A stretch of DNA of 34,599 nt from Herminiimonas sp. GTDB lineage: Bacteria; Pseudomonadota; Gammaproteobacteria; Burkholderiales; Burkholderiaceae_D. The stretch is taken from positions 1 through 34,599 of the forward strand of contig JAQGMO010000230.1 of NCBI GenBank assembly GCA_028292315.1, in the 5' to 3' direction. Of the stretch, positions 15,791 to 23,950 are shown in pieces (the stretch's first letter is position 1; the number at the start of each line of letters is the position of its first letter). The notes beneath the pieces were generated by a model. The model was not told where the DNA came from, ran no database searches, and was given only the letters and a program-made list of their open reading frames with translations. Made by a program: the position numbers and the translations under genes.

Positions 15791-16672
15791 ATGAATACAG
15801 TCAGCAGCAATACCCGCGTCGGTTTCATAGGACTCGGCATCATGGGAAGCAGCATGGCCGGCCATATTCTGGCGGCCGGCTATCCGCTGAACGTCTATAA
15901 CCGTTCACGTGACAAGGCCGATGCGCTGGTGGCGAAGGGCGCAGTGTGGCATGCCACGCCGGGCGAGGTGGCGGCGGTCTCCGATGTCGTCATCACCATG
16001 CTCGGCTATCCGCACGACGTCGAACAGGTTTATCTCGGCGACGACGGATTGGTGGCGCGCTCGGCTCCCGGCGCCATCCTGATCGATATGACGACGTCCA
16101 GTCCGGCATTGGCCGAGCGCATCGCCGAACAGGCCGCCCAAAAGGGCCTGCAGGCGATCGATGCGCCGGTTTCCGGCGGCGATGCCGGCGCCCGCGATGC
16201 CAAGCTTGCCATCATGGTGGGCGGCAGCCAGGCCGCGTTTCACGCCGCCTTGCCGGTCCTGCAGAAAATGGGGACCAATATCGTGCTGCAGGGCGGCCCC
16301 GGCGCCGGCCAGCACACCAAGATGTGCAACCAGATCGTCATCGCGTCGACCATCGTCGGCGTATGCGAAGGACTGGCCTATGCCGACAAGGCCGGCCTCG
16401 ATCCGGACACGGTGCTGAAGTCGATCGGTGGGGGGGCGGCTTCCGGGTTCCAGCTCAATGTAATGGGCGGGCGCATCCTGCAAAACAATTTCGCGCCCGG
16501 CTTCTACATGGAGCATTTCATCAAGGATCTCGGGATTGCCTTGGCTGAAGCAGCCCGCATGCAGCTCGATATGCCGGGCCTGGCCCTGGCAAAGAAACTC
16601 TACGATCAGCTCGCAGCGGAAGGCTATGGCCGCAGCGGTACGCAGGCCTTATACAAATACTACAAGAAATAA
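15791..16672 (+). CDS. 3-Hydroxyisobutyrate dehydrogenase/tartronate-semialdehyde reductase-like oxidoreductase
   Basis: A 293-residue NAD(P)-dependent beta-hydroxyacid dehydrogenase. GFIGLGIMGSSMAGH at 11-25 is the dinucleotide-binding loop, DAPVSGGDAGA at 124-134 is the substrate-binding signature, and Lys177 in GQHTKMCNQ is the catalytic lysine. Family members interconvert 3-hydroxyisobutyrate or glycerate-type acids with their semialdehydes. In this operon it could oxidise a beta-hydroxyacid to a semialdehyde, which the first gene's dehydrogenase could then take. AAGGA lies 7 nt before the start. It abuts the MaoC gene directly (TAA then ATG). Confidence 0.9.
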   Translation: MNTVSSNTRVGFIGLGIMGSSMAGHILAAGYPLNVYNRSRDKADALVAKGAVWHATPGEVAAVSDVVITMLGYPHDVEQVYLGDDGLVARSAPGAILIDMTTSSPALAERIAEQAAQKGLQAIDAPVSGGDAGARDAKLAIMVGGSQAAFHAALPVLQKMGTNIVLQGGPGAGQHTKMCNQIVIASTIVGVCEGLAYADKAGLDPDTVLKSIGGGAASGFQLNVMGGRILQNNFAPGFYMEHFIKDLGIALAEAARMQLDMPGLALAKKLYDQLAAEGYGRSGTQALYKYYKK

Positions 16673-17527
16673 ATGGCAATCAATCTTGAAGAACTGTTGC
16701 GGCTGGAGATACCGCAACAGCAGTGCAGTTATACCGAGCGCGATACCATGCTGTATGCGCTCGGGACCGGCTTCGGCAGCGATCCGATGGATGCCGCCGA
16801 GCTTCCGTTCGTCTATGAAGACAGTTTGAAGGCATCGCCTACGATGGGCACGGTTCTCGCCTGGGACCGCAGCTGGACACCGCGTTCCGGGATCGACTGG
16901 CCCAAGGTTGTTCATGGCGATCAGCGCCTGACGATCCATAAGCCGCTGCCCGCGGCCGGCACGGTGATTTCGAGTGCGCGCGTGCTCGAAGTGCTCGACA
17001 AGGGCAAGGACAGCGGCGCGGTGGTGCGGGTGGAAACCACGATCCGCGAGGCGTCCACCGGCGATCCGCTGTGCACGGCGACAACCGGATTCTTTGCGCG
17101 CGGCGATGGCGGATTCAGCGGTTCTGTAATGAAGGGCCCGGAATTTCATCAGCTCCCGGCGCGCGCGCCGGATTCGGTTTTTGAAGCGGCAACCCATCCC
17201 GCCCAGGCGCTTGTGTACCGTCTTTCGGGCGATCGCAACCCGCTGCATGCGGTGCCCGCGGTGGCGCAGGCGGCGGGATTTCCGCGGCCTGTGCTGCATG
17301 GGCTTTGCACGTACGGTATTGCATGCCGCGCTATTTTGAAAACCATGTGCGACCTGGATCCGTCGCGCATTGTTGAATTCAACGCGCGTTTCTCCGCAAC
17401 GCTGTACCCCGGTGAATCGATTCGCATCGAGATGTGGAAAGACGGCAATGTCGTGTCATTCCGCGCGCTGTGCATCGAGCGCGGGATCGTCGTGCTGAAC
17501 AACGGGAAAGCGGTTCTGCGCGATTAA
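16673..17527 (+). CDS. MaoC family dehydratase (enoyl-CoA hydratase 2-like)
   Basis: A 284-residue double hot-dog protein, like the hydratase-2 domain of peroxisomal multifunctional enzyme 2. It should carry out (R)-specific hydration of a trans-2-enoyl-CoA. The catalytic motif YRLSGDRNPLHA is at 182-193, giving Asp187 and His192, followed by GFPRPVLHGLCTYG at 202-215. The N-terminal half is the non-catalytic hot dog that shapes the acyl pocket. The start codon directly follows the stop of the previous gene. The operon thus has both a hydratase-2 and a crotonase-type protein, and the crotonase lacks a key residue, so this is probably the actual hydratase. Confidence 0.9.
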   Translation: MAINLEELLRLEIPQQQCSYTERDTMLYALGTGFGSDPMDAAELPFVYEDSLKASPTMGTVLAWDRSWTPRSGIDWPKVVHGDQRLTIHKPLPAAGTVISSARVLEVLDKGKDSGAVVRVETTIREASTGDPLCTATTGFFARGDGGFSGSVMKGPEFHQLPARAPDSVFEAATHPAQALVYRLSGDRNPLHAVPAVAQAAGFPRPVLHGLCTYGIACRAILKTMCDLDPSRIVEFNARFSATLYPGESIRIEMWKDGNVVSFRALCIERGIVVLNNGKAVLRD

Positions 17528-17592
17528 ATTCGAGAATGGACGCGCGCTGCCGAGACAGCCATTTTCAGACAACAATACAAAGAGATCTTTCA

Positions 17593-18405
17593 ATGAGCCA
17601 TACCCAGCCGGCCTCCGCCGCCGACCTGCCGCAGGTCGAACACCTGTCATGCGCAATCCGCGACGGCGTCGCCGAGATCCGCGTGTCGCGGCCGGAGCGC
17701 CGCAATGCCTTTACCAACGCAATGTATCGCGGTCTGTCCGATATGCTGGTCGCGCTCGACCGGATCGACGACGTGCGCTGCATTATCGTGCGTGGCTCTA
17801 ATGGCATTTTTACATCGGGTTCCGATATCCGGCATTTCCTCGATATGGGCGCGGCCGAGCGCGACAGCCACTTCCTGCTGGTCGCCGATATGCTGACCGC
17901 GCCATCGCGCATCAGCAAACCGGTGATCGCCGCCGTGCAAGGCTTTGCGCTTGGCAGCGCCACCGGACTGACCGCGGCCTGCGACCTGGCGATTGCGGAA
18001 GAAGGATCGACCTTTGGCTTGCCCGAGGTGGCGGTCGGTTTGTGGCCGTGCACGCTGCTGCCGGCGCTGATCCGCGCCGTGGGCGCCCGCAAGGCCTATG
18101 AACTGGCTGTGCTCGGCGAGCGGATCGACGCGCAGCAGGCGCTTGCCGCCGGGCTTGTGAACCGGGTTGTCAGCGCGGCCGATTTCGAAACCGAGCTTGC
18201 CCGCATGGCCGGCCGCATCGCCGGTTCCAGCCCGGTCGTGATCCAGATGGGCAAGCGCGCGTTCCAGCAAGCGCTGGATACCGAGTTCCACACCGCCACG
18301 CGGTTTATGGGCCAGGTCATGGCCTTGAACAGCGCCACCGAAGATGCGCACCGTGGAATCAGCGCGTTTTTAAATCGCACCAAGCCGGAGTGGACCGGGA
18401 AGTGA
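17593..18405 (+). CDS. Crotonase family protein (enoyl-CoA hydratase/isomerase-like)
   Basis: A 270-residue crotonase-fold protein, last gene of the rightward operon. FTSGSDIRHF (73-82) and GFALGSATGLTAACD (117-131) form the oxyanion hole, and LPEVAVGLWP (143-152) supplies Glu145. The usual first catalytic Glu (GGGCE in hydratases) is Gly125 here, and the GGG stretch is altered to GSAT, so it is unlikely to be an ordinary hydratase. Isomerase, hydrolase or other crotonase chemistry is possible. The open frame reaches back to 17434, inside the MaoC gene, but the ATG at 17593 gives the normal crotonase N-terminus and follows AAAGAGATC. Confidence 0.88.
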   Translation: MSHTQPASAADLPQVEHLSCAIRDGVAEIRVSRPERRNAFTNAMYRGLSDMLVALDRIDDVRCIIVRGSNGIFTSGSDIRHFLDMGAAERDSHFLLVADMLTAPSRISKPVIAAVQGFALGSATGLTAACDLAIAEEGSTFGLPEVAVGLWPCTLLPALIRAVGARKAYELAVLGERIDAQQALAAGLVNRVVSAADFETELARMAGRIAGSSPVVIQMGKRAFQQALDTEFHTATRFMGQVMALNSATEDAHRGISAFLNRTKPEWTGK

Positions 18406-18414
18406 TGGTGGCGT

Positions 18415-18448
18415 TAGAGCGGTTTTCCGACGCCCGAAAATCGCTCTA
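18415..18448. terminator. Convergent-gene inverted repeat, possible bidirectional terminator
   Basis: TAGAGCG-G-TTTTC (18415-18427) pairs with GAAAA-T-CGCTCTA (18436-18448) around an 8-nt loop with one mismatch. It starts 10 bp after the operon's last stop codon, and its right arm contains the stop codon of the opposing acetyltransferase gene. The A/T-rich inner stem resembles elements serving both strands, but no clean external T-run exists. Confidence 0.55.
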
Positions 18449-19579
18449 GCGGCCCGACACCAGCCGCTTCACGCTTCGCAATCGTTTTAATAGGCCAATC
18501 GCCAGACGAGTTCCAAAATTGTCGTGATGCTTGGCGTCATGCAGACGCAAATTCAGCTGGCGCATCGCGCCGGCGGCGGCCGTCTCTACCACCAGCCGGA
18601 TGTTCTGCAGCAACCGCGCATACGAGCGGTATACGACGACGTGATCGAGGTCCTTGGTTTTTGCCCGCAGCGTGTACTTGTAGTCGTACCGGCCCCATAA
18701 AAAATGAAAGCCCGTTCCGGCCCGGGCGATACATCGGCAAATGATGTGGTAGCAGCAAATGATGCCGATCCAGTAGGGATCGTATTCCGGGTCGTGCGCG
18801 AGGATGCTCAGGTAATAATTCGAGCCGGCCTGAAAGCTGATCGCGCCAGCGCAGATACGGTCAGCGATGGTCACGACGCCGACCAGGCCGCCTGCCTTGA
18901 CCAGCGAAATGACGCGCTCGGTTTCCAGTTCGTCGATCATCGAGGTCTTGTTCTTGGTGGCCATCCGTGCATGGTTCAATTCGATGATCCGGCGTATATC
19001 CTGCTCGCTCGCTTCCAGATCCTGGTAGAAACCGAACCGGGTCGAAGGAAATGCCTTGATCAGTTTGTCGGTATAACGCTTGATATTGCGGCGCGTATTT
19101 TTCCCGAGCATTGCATGATAGGCCTGTTCCGATTCGGGCAAGTCCAGCACGATATCTTCGAGGCAGTTAAAACGTTGAAACGGAAACGCCAGGCGCCGGG
19201 TATTCGTTTGAATCGCATGAAAAATAATCGCGTCCACGGATTCAAACGAATCGAAGATGAATGCCGAGAAGCGATCGATGTCGTCCTGGCTGACCGCAAT
19301 CACTTCATTTAAAACCTTAACCCTGTTCTTTTCAGCCTGGAAAAGAAAAAGGGTGATTATCTCGCTGCGCATGCGTACGACATAGGTGCTCGTCCCATCG
19401 AGGCGACCGTAAATTTTAAATAAGGTGAGCGAGGAAAATGTGTTTTCGTACAGGCGCGCCATTTCCGCTTCAACGAACGGCGGCACTTCATTTTCATAAC
19501 AGGAAATACTGATCGCGTCGGAATTCGATTTTCGCTCGCCTGCTTTGCCAAATCCGGCGAGTAGTTTTGCTTGTGCCAT
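18446..19579 (-). CDS. BioF2/FemAB-like GNAT acetyltransferase
   Basis: A 377-residue protein whose C-terminal half resembles the Acetyltransf_6 (BioF2/FemAB-like GNAT) family: a segment after residue 200 with LNHARMATKNK, then VKAGGLVGVVTIADRICAGAISF, SNYYLSILAHDPEYDPYWIGI and FHFLWGRYDYKYTLRAK. Such proteins often act in cell-envelope polysaccharide or exported lipid synthesis, but no such genes are adjacent here, so the substrate is unknown. I chose the ATG at 19579, with GAGG 7 nt upstream, over the one at 19603, which lacks a ribosome-binding site. It stands alone between convergent and divergent neighbours. Confidence 0.65.
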   Translation of the reverse strand: MAQAKLLAGFGKAGERKSNSDAISISCYENEVPPFVEAEMARLYENTFSSLTLFKIYGRLDGTSTYVVRMRSEIITLFLFQAEKNRVKVLNEVIAVSQDDIDRFSAFIFDSFESVDAIIFHAIQTNTRRLAFPFQRFNCLEDIVLDLPESEQAYHAMLGKNTRRNIKRYTDKLIKAFPSTRFGFYQDLEASEQDIRRIIELNHARMATKNKTSMIDELETERVISLVKAGGLVGVVTIADRICAGAISFQAGSNYYLSILAHDPEYDPYWIGIICCYHIICRCIARAGTGFHFLWGRYDYKYTLRAKTKDLDHVVVYRSYARLLQNIRLVVETAAAGAMRQLNLRLHDAKHHDNFGTRLAIGLLKRLRSVKRLVSGR

Positions 19580-19896
19580 GCGTGCCTCACGTGCTCGTTG
19601 CATCTACCGCATTCTTCAACCTGCGGGGATTTTGAATCGCCCAGGAATTCAGGCTAGCAAGTATTTTCAGTAGCGATTTGCTTTAGCACAATCATGATGT
19701 TTTTTTGCAGACAAGGTTATCGGTGCTGCGCCTATGCGAAGAGCTGTAAACGCCCGCCGCCGCCAATCACTGTCTTTCTACGCTGAAGGGCGGCGACGTC
19801 GATATCTTAGCCGGTCACCCGCTCGCGTTTCTGATCAGATCCCGGACCATCACGTTGCCCTGATTTCGAGCTCGGTAACGCCAACCGCCGTTTCGC
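19580..19896. other. Gap with no recognised gene
   Basis: This 317-bp stretch separates two leftward genes. It should hold the promoter of the acetyltransferase gene and the 3' end of the GlcG-like gene. A short open frame at 19734-19979 is Arg/Pro/Ser-rich and overlaps the GlcG-like gene, so I do not call it. I saw no clear terminator or promoter. Confidence 0.4.
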
Positions 19897-20343
19897 TCAT
19901 TGCGCATCCGCCGCCAGCCCGACAGCCTGCACACCATGCATGGAGCACAACTCGTCGTTTTCCGAGGTTTCGCCGCTGACGCCGACCGCGCCGACGATGG
20001 CGCCCTGAGCGTTGCGGATTAGTACGCCGCCCGGCACCGGCACCATTTTTCCTTCACTCATGGCTTGCAGGGCGTTAATGAACTCCGGTGTCTTGGCATT
20101 ACGTTCGGTGAGTTTTCTACCGCCGAATCCCATGCCGAGCGAACCCCAGGCTTTGCCGAACGCAATATTAAAGCGCAGCAGGCTGGTGCCGTCTTCCGCC
20201 AGGAATGCTTTCAGGGTTCCGCGCGGGTCGAGCACGGCTACCGCGACCGGTGCCATATTCTGGCTGCGCGCATGCGCGAGTGCCTGCCTGGCGATTTCCG
20301 CGGCGGCTTCAAGGGAGATGCTTTCAAGGCTGATTGTTTTCAT
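19897..20343 (-). CDS. GlcG/HbpS family heme-binding-like protein
   Basis: A 148-residue GlcG/HbpS-family (DUF336) protein. The recognisable core is VAVAVLDPRGTLKAFLAEDG at about 33-52, RFNIAFGKAWGSLGMGFGGR (57-76), VPVPGGVLIRNAQGAIVGAVGVSG (101-124) and the C-terminal ENDELCSMHGVQAV. HbpS is an extracytoplasmic heme sensor; GlcG is linked to glycolate use. No signal peptide is visible, so a cytoplasmic location is likely. The ATG at 20343 has AAGGA 6 nt upstream. It is a single gene with no functional neighbours, so the role is open. Confidence 0.85.
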   Translation of the reverse strand: MKTISLESISLEAAAEIARQALAHARSQNMAPVAVAVLDPRGTLKAFLAEDGTSLLRFNIAFGKAWGSLGMGFGGRKLTERNAKTPEFINALQAMSEGKMVPVPGGVLIRNAQGAIVGAVGVSGETSENDELCSMHGVQAVGLAADAQ

Positions 20344-20738
20344 ATTGGTCCTTCTCGGCTTGTGGTGAATGAGGCGCTAGGTGTTTGTCATGCTTCGATT
20401 TTCGGGTAATTTGGAGCGTGACGGACCACTATATCAGTCCGCCTTGATATTGGCTGGCTTGACCACCGCTTCCGATTTTTTAACTTAACTGAAACGTAAT
20501 TGCCGAATAGTCAGGGCAATTTGCCACAGTGGATGGCTAATTATTTATCGGCGCCAATCTTGTAGCTTCGGCAAATTACTGAATGCTAACAACAAGTACA
20601 GGGCCTACAAAAGGAAGCAATGTTGAACTTTTTGCTTTACGGCAAGTCAATTTGCTGACGGTCAACCGATCCTGTTGATCATCTGTCGCTGCCACGCGAC
20701 AAACAATTGTCATGTAAGTAATTTAATCGGAGACCACA
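20344..20738. promoter_or_regulatory. Divergent intergenic region with inverted repeats
   Basis: This 395-bp gap lies between the leftward GlcG-like gene and the rightward lipoprotein gene and must hold both promoters. Near its right end are TGTCGC-N6-GCGACA (20684-20701) and the overlapping GACAA-N4-TTGTC (20698-20711), 28-55 bp before the lipoprotein start. They could form an operator or leader hairpin. No coding frame looks real. Confidence 0.4.
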
Positions 20739-21401
20739 TTGCGTAAAATTTCACCGCTTTTAATAGCGTTAACGACAATAACTCTGGCAGCCTGTGGAGG
20801 CGGTGGATCTGAAGAGCCCGGCCAGAGCGATATGCTGCTTTCGACCACGAGCCAATCCGAAGAAGTGGCTGCGACCCAAACGGCGGAACTGGAAGCGGCA
20901 GCCTCGGTTACACCGGTCCTGCTGGCGGCAACCGGTGCCTCGACCGCCGGCACCCAGCTCGATTCGACAAGGACATGCGGCCTCGCGAATTTTCAGCAGG
21001 AGATCATGAACCGGGTAAACCAGGCGCGTGCAAGCAGTCGTATGTGCGGCAGTACCTTCTATAACGCCACCACAACCCTCAAGTGGAATACCAACCTGTT
21101 CAATGCCGCAGCAGGCCATTCGGCTGACATGGCGAAAAATAATTATTTTTCCCACACCTCCCTGGATGGGCGCAACGCTGGGCAGCGCATTACCGCGGCC
21201 GGTTATAAATGGCGTGCGTATGGCGAAAATATTGCAGCCGGCCAGAGCACCGCCGAGATTGTCGTCAATGGCTGGCTGAACAGCCCGGGACACTGCGCCA
21301 ACATCATGCGCTCCAACTACACCGAGATCGGGGTGTCATGCGTAAAAGGCACGAATGCGCGTTACAAGACGTATTGGACCATGGATCTTGCGCGGCCTTG
21401 A
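20739..21401 (+). CDS. CAP-domain (SCP/PR-1-like) lipoprotein
   Basis: A 220-residue secreted protein with a lipoprotein signal peptide: a basic start, a hydrophobic stretch and lipobox LAAC with Cys19, followed by a Gly/Ser/Glu linker to about residue 75. The C-terminal two thirds form a CAP domain, with HSADMAKNNYFSHTS, YGENIAAG, NGWLNSPGHCANIMRSNYTEIGVSC giving the usual His and Glu residues and Cys pairs. Bacterial CAP proteins are envelope proteins of mostly unknown function. The start is TTG, supported by GGAG 7 nt upstream and the correct lipoprotein signal beginning there. It should be anchored to the outer or inner membrane. Confidence 0.88.
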   Translation: MRKISPLLIALTTITLAACGGGGSEEPGQSDMLLSTTSQSEEVAATQTAELEAAASVTPVLLAATGASTAGTQLDSTRTCGLANFQQEIMNRVNQARASSRMCGSTFYNATTTLKWNTNLFNAAAGHSADMAKNNYFSHTSLDGRNAGQRITAAGYKWRAYGENIAAGQSTAEIVVNGWLNSPGHCANIMRSNYTEIGVSCVKGTNARYKTYWTMDLARP

Positions 21402-21574
21402 TACTAATAGGCAACATGGTCAGCGCGCCAGAACGCGACAGAGCGCTGGCGAGCGGTATGTTTTCAACGTGTAACAGCGTGTAATATCCGTCAACGCTAA
21501 CTTGCTACACCCGTTCTTACCCTCGTTGCACGGGAATAAACCCGAAATGCCAACGATTATTTAAAGGAACGCAT

Positions 21575-21973
21575 ATGAGCAAATTAGTCGCTACCCTGAT
21601 TGCAGGCCTGTTCGCTGCCTCCGTGTTTGCACAAACCGCCGCGCCCGCCGCCCCGGCCGCACCGGCCGTTTCACCGGCCACGCCGGCTGTCGTCAAAACC
21701 GAAGCCAAGTCGGATAAATCCGTGGTAAAAGCGGAAAAAGCCGAAGCCAGGACCGATGCGAAGGCCGATGCCAAAGTCGACAAGGCCGAAGCAAAGGCGG
21801 ATAAAAAGAAAGCGAAAGCCCAGGCCAAGGCCGACAAGGTAGCTGTCGAAGCCGATGCAAAGACTGATAAGGTCAAGGCTGAAGCAACTGCCGATAAGGC
21901 GGTTGCGAAATCCGAGACTGCAGTGGTGAAGGCCGATGCCAAGGCAGATGTGAAAGCGTCGGCGACCAAGTAA
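21575..21973 (+). CDS. Exported Ala/Lys/Asp-rich low-complexity protein
   Basis: A 132-residue protein with a clear signal peptide (residues 1-19, LVATLIAGLFAASVFA, then Q). The mature part begins with an Ala/Pro-rich stretch (TAAPAAPAAPAVSPATPA) and continues as degenerate repeats of the type KADAK/KADK/KAEAK to the end. It is almost free of aromatic residues and probably forms an extended or helical, highly charged chain in the periplasm or at the surface. I recognise no domain. Its function is unknown; binding to nucleic acid or acidic polymers is conceivable but unsupported. AAAGGA precedes the start by about 9 nt, and a strong terminator follows. Confidence 0.8.
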   Translation: MSKLVATLIAGLFAASVFAQTAAPAAPAAPAVSPATPAVVKTEAKSDKSVVKAEKAEARTDAKADAKVDKAEAKADKKKAKAQAKADKVAVEADAKTDKVKAEATADKAVAKSETAVVKADAKADVKASATK

Positions 21974-22022
21974 GCGGTTAGAACCTGAAGCCGGTTTTTG
22001 ATAACCGGCGGGCGATAGTTTC

Positions 22023-22051
22023 AAAAGACAGGTTCGCCTGTCTTTTTTTTT
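22023..22051 (+). terminator. Rho-independent terminator
   Basis: AAAAGACAGG (22023-22032), a TTCG tetraloop and CCTGTCTTTT (22037-22046), running into nine T (22043-22051), make a textbook intrinsic terminator 50 bp after the Ala/Lys-rich gene. Confidence 0.93.
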
Positions 22052-22087
22052 GCGCCAAGTGACTTGGCGCAAGTCCGCCTTGGCGGA
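22052..22087. repeat. Two further stem-loops directly after the terminator
   Basis: GCGCCAAG-TGA-CTTGGCGC (22052-22070) and TCCGCC-TT-GGCGGA (22074-22087) are two perfect inverted repeats in series, immediately downstream of the intrinsic terminator and about 170 bp before recQ. They have no T-runs and very short loops. They could be protein-binding dyads, back-up termination structures or a small repeat element. Confidence 0.6.
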
Positions 22088-22257
22088 TCCGCCCATAATC
22101 TTATTCAAGTAAACCCATAAGCGCTATTTCACCATTCTTTTCTGTTATTTCTTATCGCTATTCACCGTGCTTATTTCTATTACGTTCATGCCTTGCTCCA
22201 GCCTCTTATCCATGCAAGGATTCCGTTCTCTTCCTCTTTCAATCGGTACGGTCCCTC

Positions 22258-23907
22258 ATGAAAACTGACTCATTGTTGCGCCGGGTGTTCGGGATACGCA
22301 GCCTGCGTCCGGGGCAGCGCGAGGTAATCGAGAGCGTGCTCGGCGCACGGGATACGATTGCCGTCATGCCGACTGGCGCCGGCAAGTCCCTGTGTTATCA
22401 ATTGCCGGCCCTGTGTGTTTCCGGCTTCGTGATCGTGGTATCGCCGCTGATCTCGCTGATGCGCGATCAGCTCGCCAAACTCGATGAACTCGGCATTGCG
22501 GCGGTACAGTTGAACAGTTCGCTCAGCCGGGAAGAAGAGAAGGAGGCGCTTGAGCGCATTGCGTCGGAACAATGCAAGATCGTGTTTTGCACGCCGGAGC
22601 GCCTGACCCAGGCCGACTTCATCGCCGATTTGCAAGCGCACGCGGTGAGCCTGTTCGTGGTTGACGAAGCGCATTGCGTGTCGCAGTGGGGCCATGATTT
22701 CCGTCCTGCCTACCTGGAGTTGTCGGCTGCGATCGACGCACTTGGCCGGCCGCCGGTCCTGACGCTGACTGCAACAGCCACCGAAGAGGTCGTCGGCGAT
22801 ATTAAAAAACAGCTTGGTCTCAGGCACCCGCGCCTGATCAGCACCGGCATTTACCGCAAGAACCTGAGGTATCAGGTGGTGCAGGCGACCAGCGACGCTG
22901 AAAAGATGGCGCACCTGGTGCGCCTGGTCAGCGAGAGCGAGGGAGCGGGCATCGTGTACACGGCGACGGTTGCCGCGGTGCTGGAGCTTCATGCCGCGCT
23001 CGCCGAACGCGGTGAAAGCGTCACGCTTTATCACGGCCGGCTGTCGGCCAAGGAACGGCGCCATAACCAGGACCAGTTCATGCAAGGTCATCATCGCGTG
23101 ATGGTGGCGACCAATGCATTCGGCATGGGCATCGACAAACCCGATATCCGGTTCATCATCCATTTTCAGGTGCCGGCAAGTCTCGAAGCCTATTACCAGG
23201 AGTCCGGCCGCGCCGGCCGCGACGGCGAACCCGCGGTCTGCACCCTGATTTTCTTTTTCAAGGACAAGCGGGTGCAACAGTTTTTTCTGGCGCACGACTA
23301 TCCCGGGGCGGAAGAGGTGCGGCGTGTCCATCAGGCGATAAATGATATTGCATCCGCGGGACCGGTGGAATTTTCCGCGCTATGCGCTGCGCTGGACGGC
23401 CTCTCGCCGTCCAAGCTTCGCGTCACGCTAAAGCTGTTGAAGGAAGCCGGCCTGGTCGCGCAGGACAAGCGTTTGCGAATACGGCTGCAGCCGGCAAGGA
23501 AAGGTGGCGGCGCGGATATGGACAAGCTCGCCGCAGCCTATGCGGACAAGTCCGAGCGTGACCGCGACGCGCTGGAGCAAATGGTTTCGTACGCGCAAAG
23601 CGGTTTTTGCCGCTGGAAACTGCTGTTTGCTTATTTTGGCGAAGAAGAGCCGGCAATGCCGTGCGGAACCTGCGACAATTGCGTGCGATCGCTGGAACAG
23701 GATTCTCCTCCGGCGCCAATTGTCTTGCCGGTAAACCAGCCGGCCGAGAAACCGGAACCGGCGCCGCAAATTGCGCCAGGCAACAGGGTCCGGGTGCCGC
23801 AGCATGAACCCGGCACGGTGGTCGCTGTCAGTGGGGACATGGTAACGATCGCATTCCCGAATTCGCCCGATAAGACGTTTCTGATGAGCTACGTCGAACC
23901 GGCATAA
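22258..23907 (+). CDS. recQ: RecQ family ATP-dependent DNA helicase
   Basis: A 549-residue superfamily 2, 3'-5' DNA helicase for recombination and replication repair. Walker A is TGAGKS (39-44), the DEAH box DEAHC is at 136-140, and the RecQ aromatic-rich loop [10 protein letters not shown] follows at 141-150; motif VI is ESGRAGRDG. The RecQ-Ct zinc cysteines appear to be Cys451, Cys469, Cys472 and Cys475. In place of the usual HRDC domain there is a Pro-rich linker and a small beta-rich module at about 505-549 ([16 protein letters not shown]...FLMSYVEPA). It is shorter than E. coli RecQ (about 610). Ribosome-binding site is weak. It could be a second RecQ paralogue of the cell. Confidence 0.92.
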   Translation: MKTDSLLRRVFGIRSLRPGQREVIESVLGARDTIAVMPTGAGKSLCYQLPALCVSGFVIVVSPLISLMRDQLAKLDELGIAAVQLNSSLSREEEKEALERIASEQCKIVFCTPERLTQADFIADLQAHAVSLFVVDEAHCVSQWGHDFRPAYLELSAAIDALGRPPVLTLTATATEEVVGDIKKQLGLRHPRLISTGIYRKNLRYQVVQATSDAEKMAHLVRLVSESEGAGIVYTATVAAVLELHAALAERGESVTLYHGRLSAKERRHNQDQFMQGHHRVMVATNAFGMGIDKPDIRFIIHFQVPASLEAYYQESGRAGRDGEPAVCTLIFFFKDKRVQQFFLAHDYPGAEEVRRVHQAINDIASAGPVEFSALCAALDGLSPSKLRVTLKLLKEAGLVAQDKRLRIRLQPARKGGGADMDKLAAAYADKSERDRDALEQMVSYAQSGFCRWKLLFAYFGEEEPAMPCGTCDNCVRSLEQDSPPAPIVLPVNQPAEKPEPAPQIAPGNRVRVPQHEPGTVVAVSGDMVTIAFPNSPDKTFLMSYVEPA

Positions 23908-23950
23908 ACCATTTTTTATTTCACGGCATCTGGAAATCGGTAAAGCAGAT

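Noticed and set aside
17434-17592. N-terminal extension of the second crotonase
   Set aside because: It reads through the end of the MaoC gene in another frame; the residues are Arg-rich and foreign to crotonases.
22270-23331. 353-codon open frame on the - strand
   Set aside because: Opposite recQ, whose helicase motifs are clear; the antisense product has no recognisable domain.
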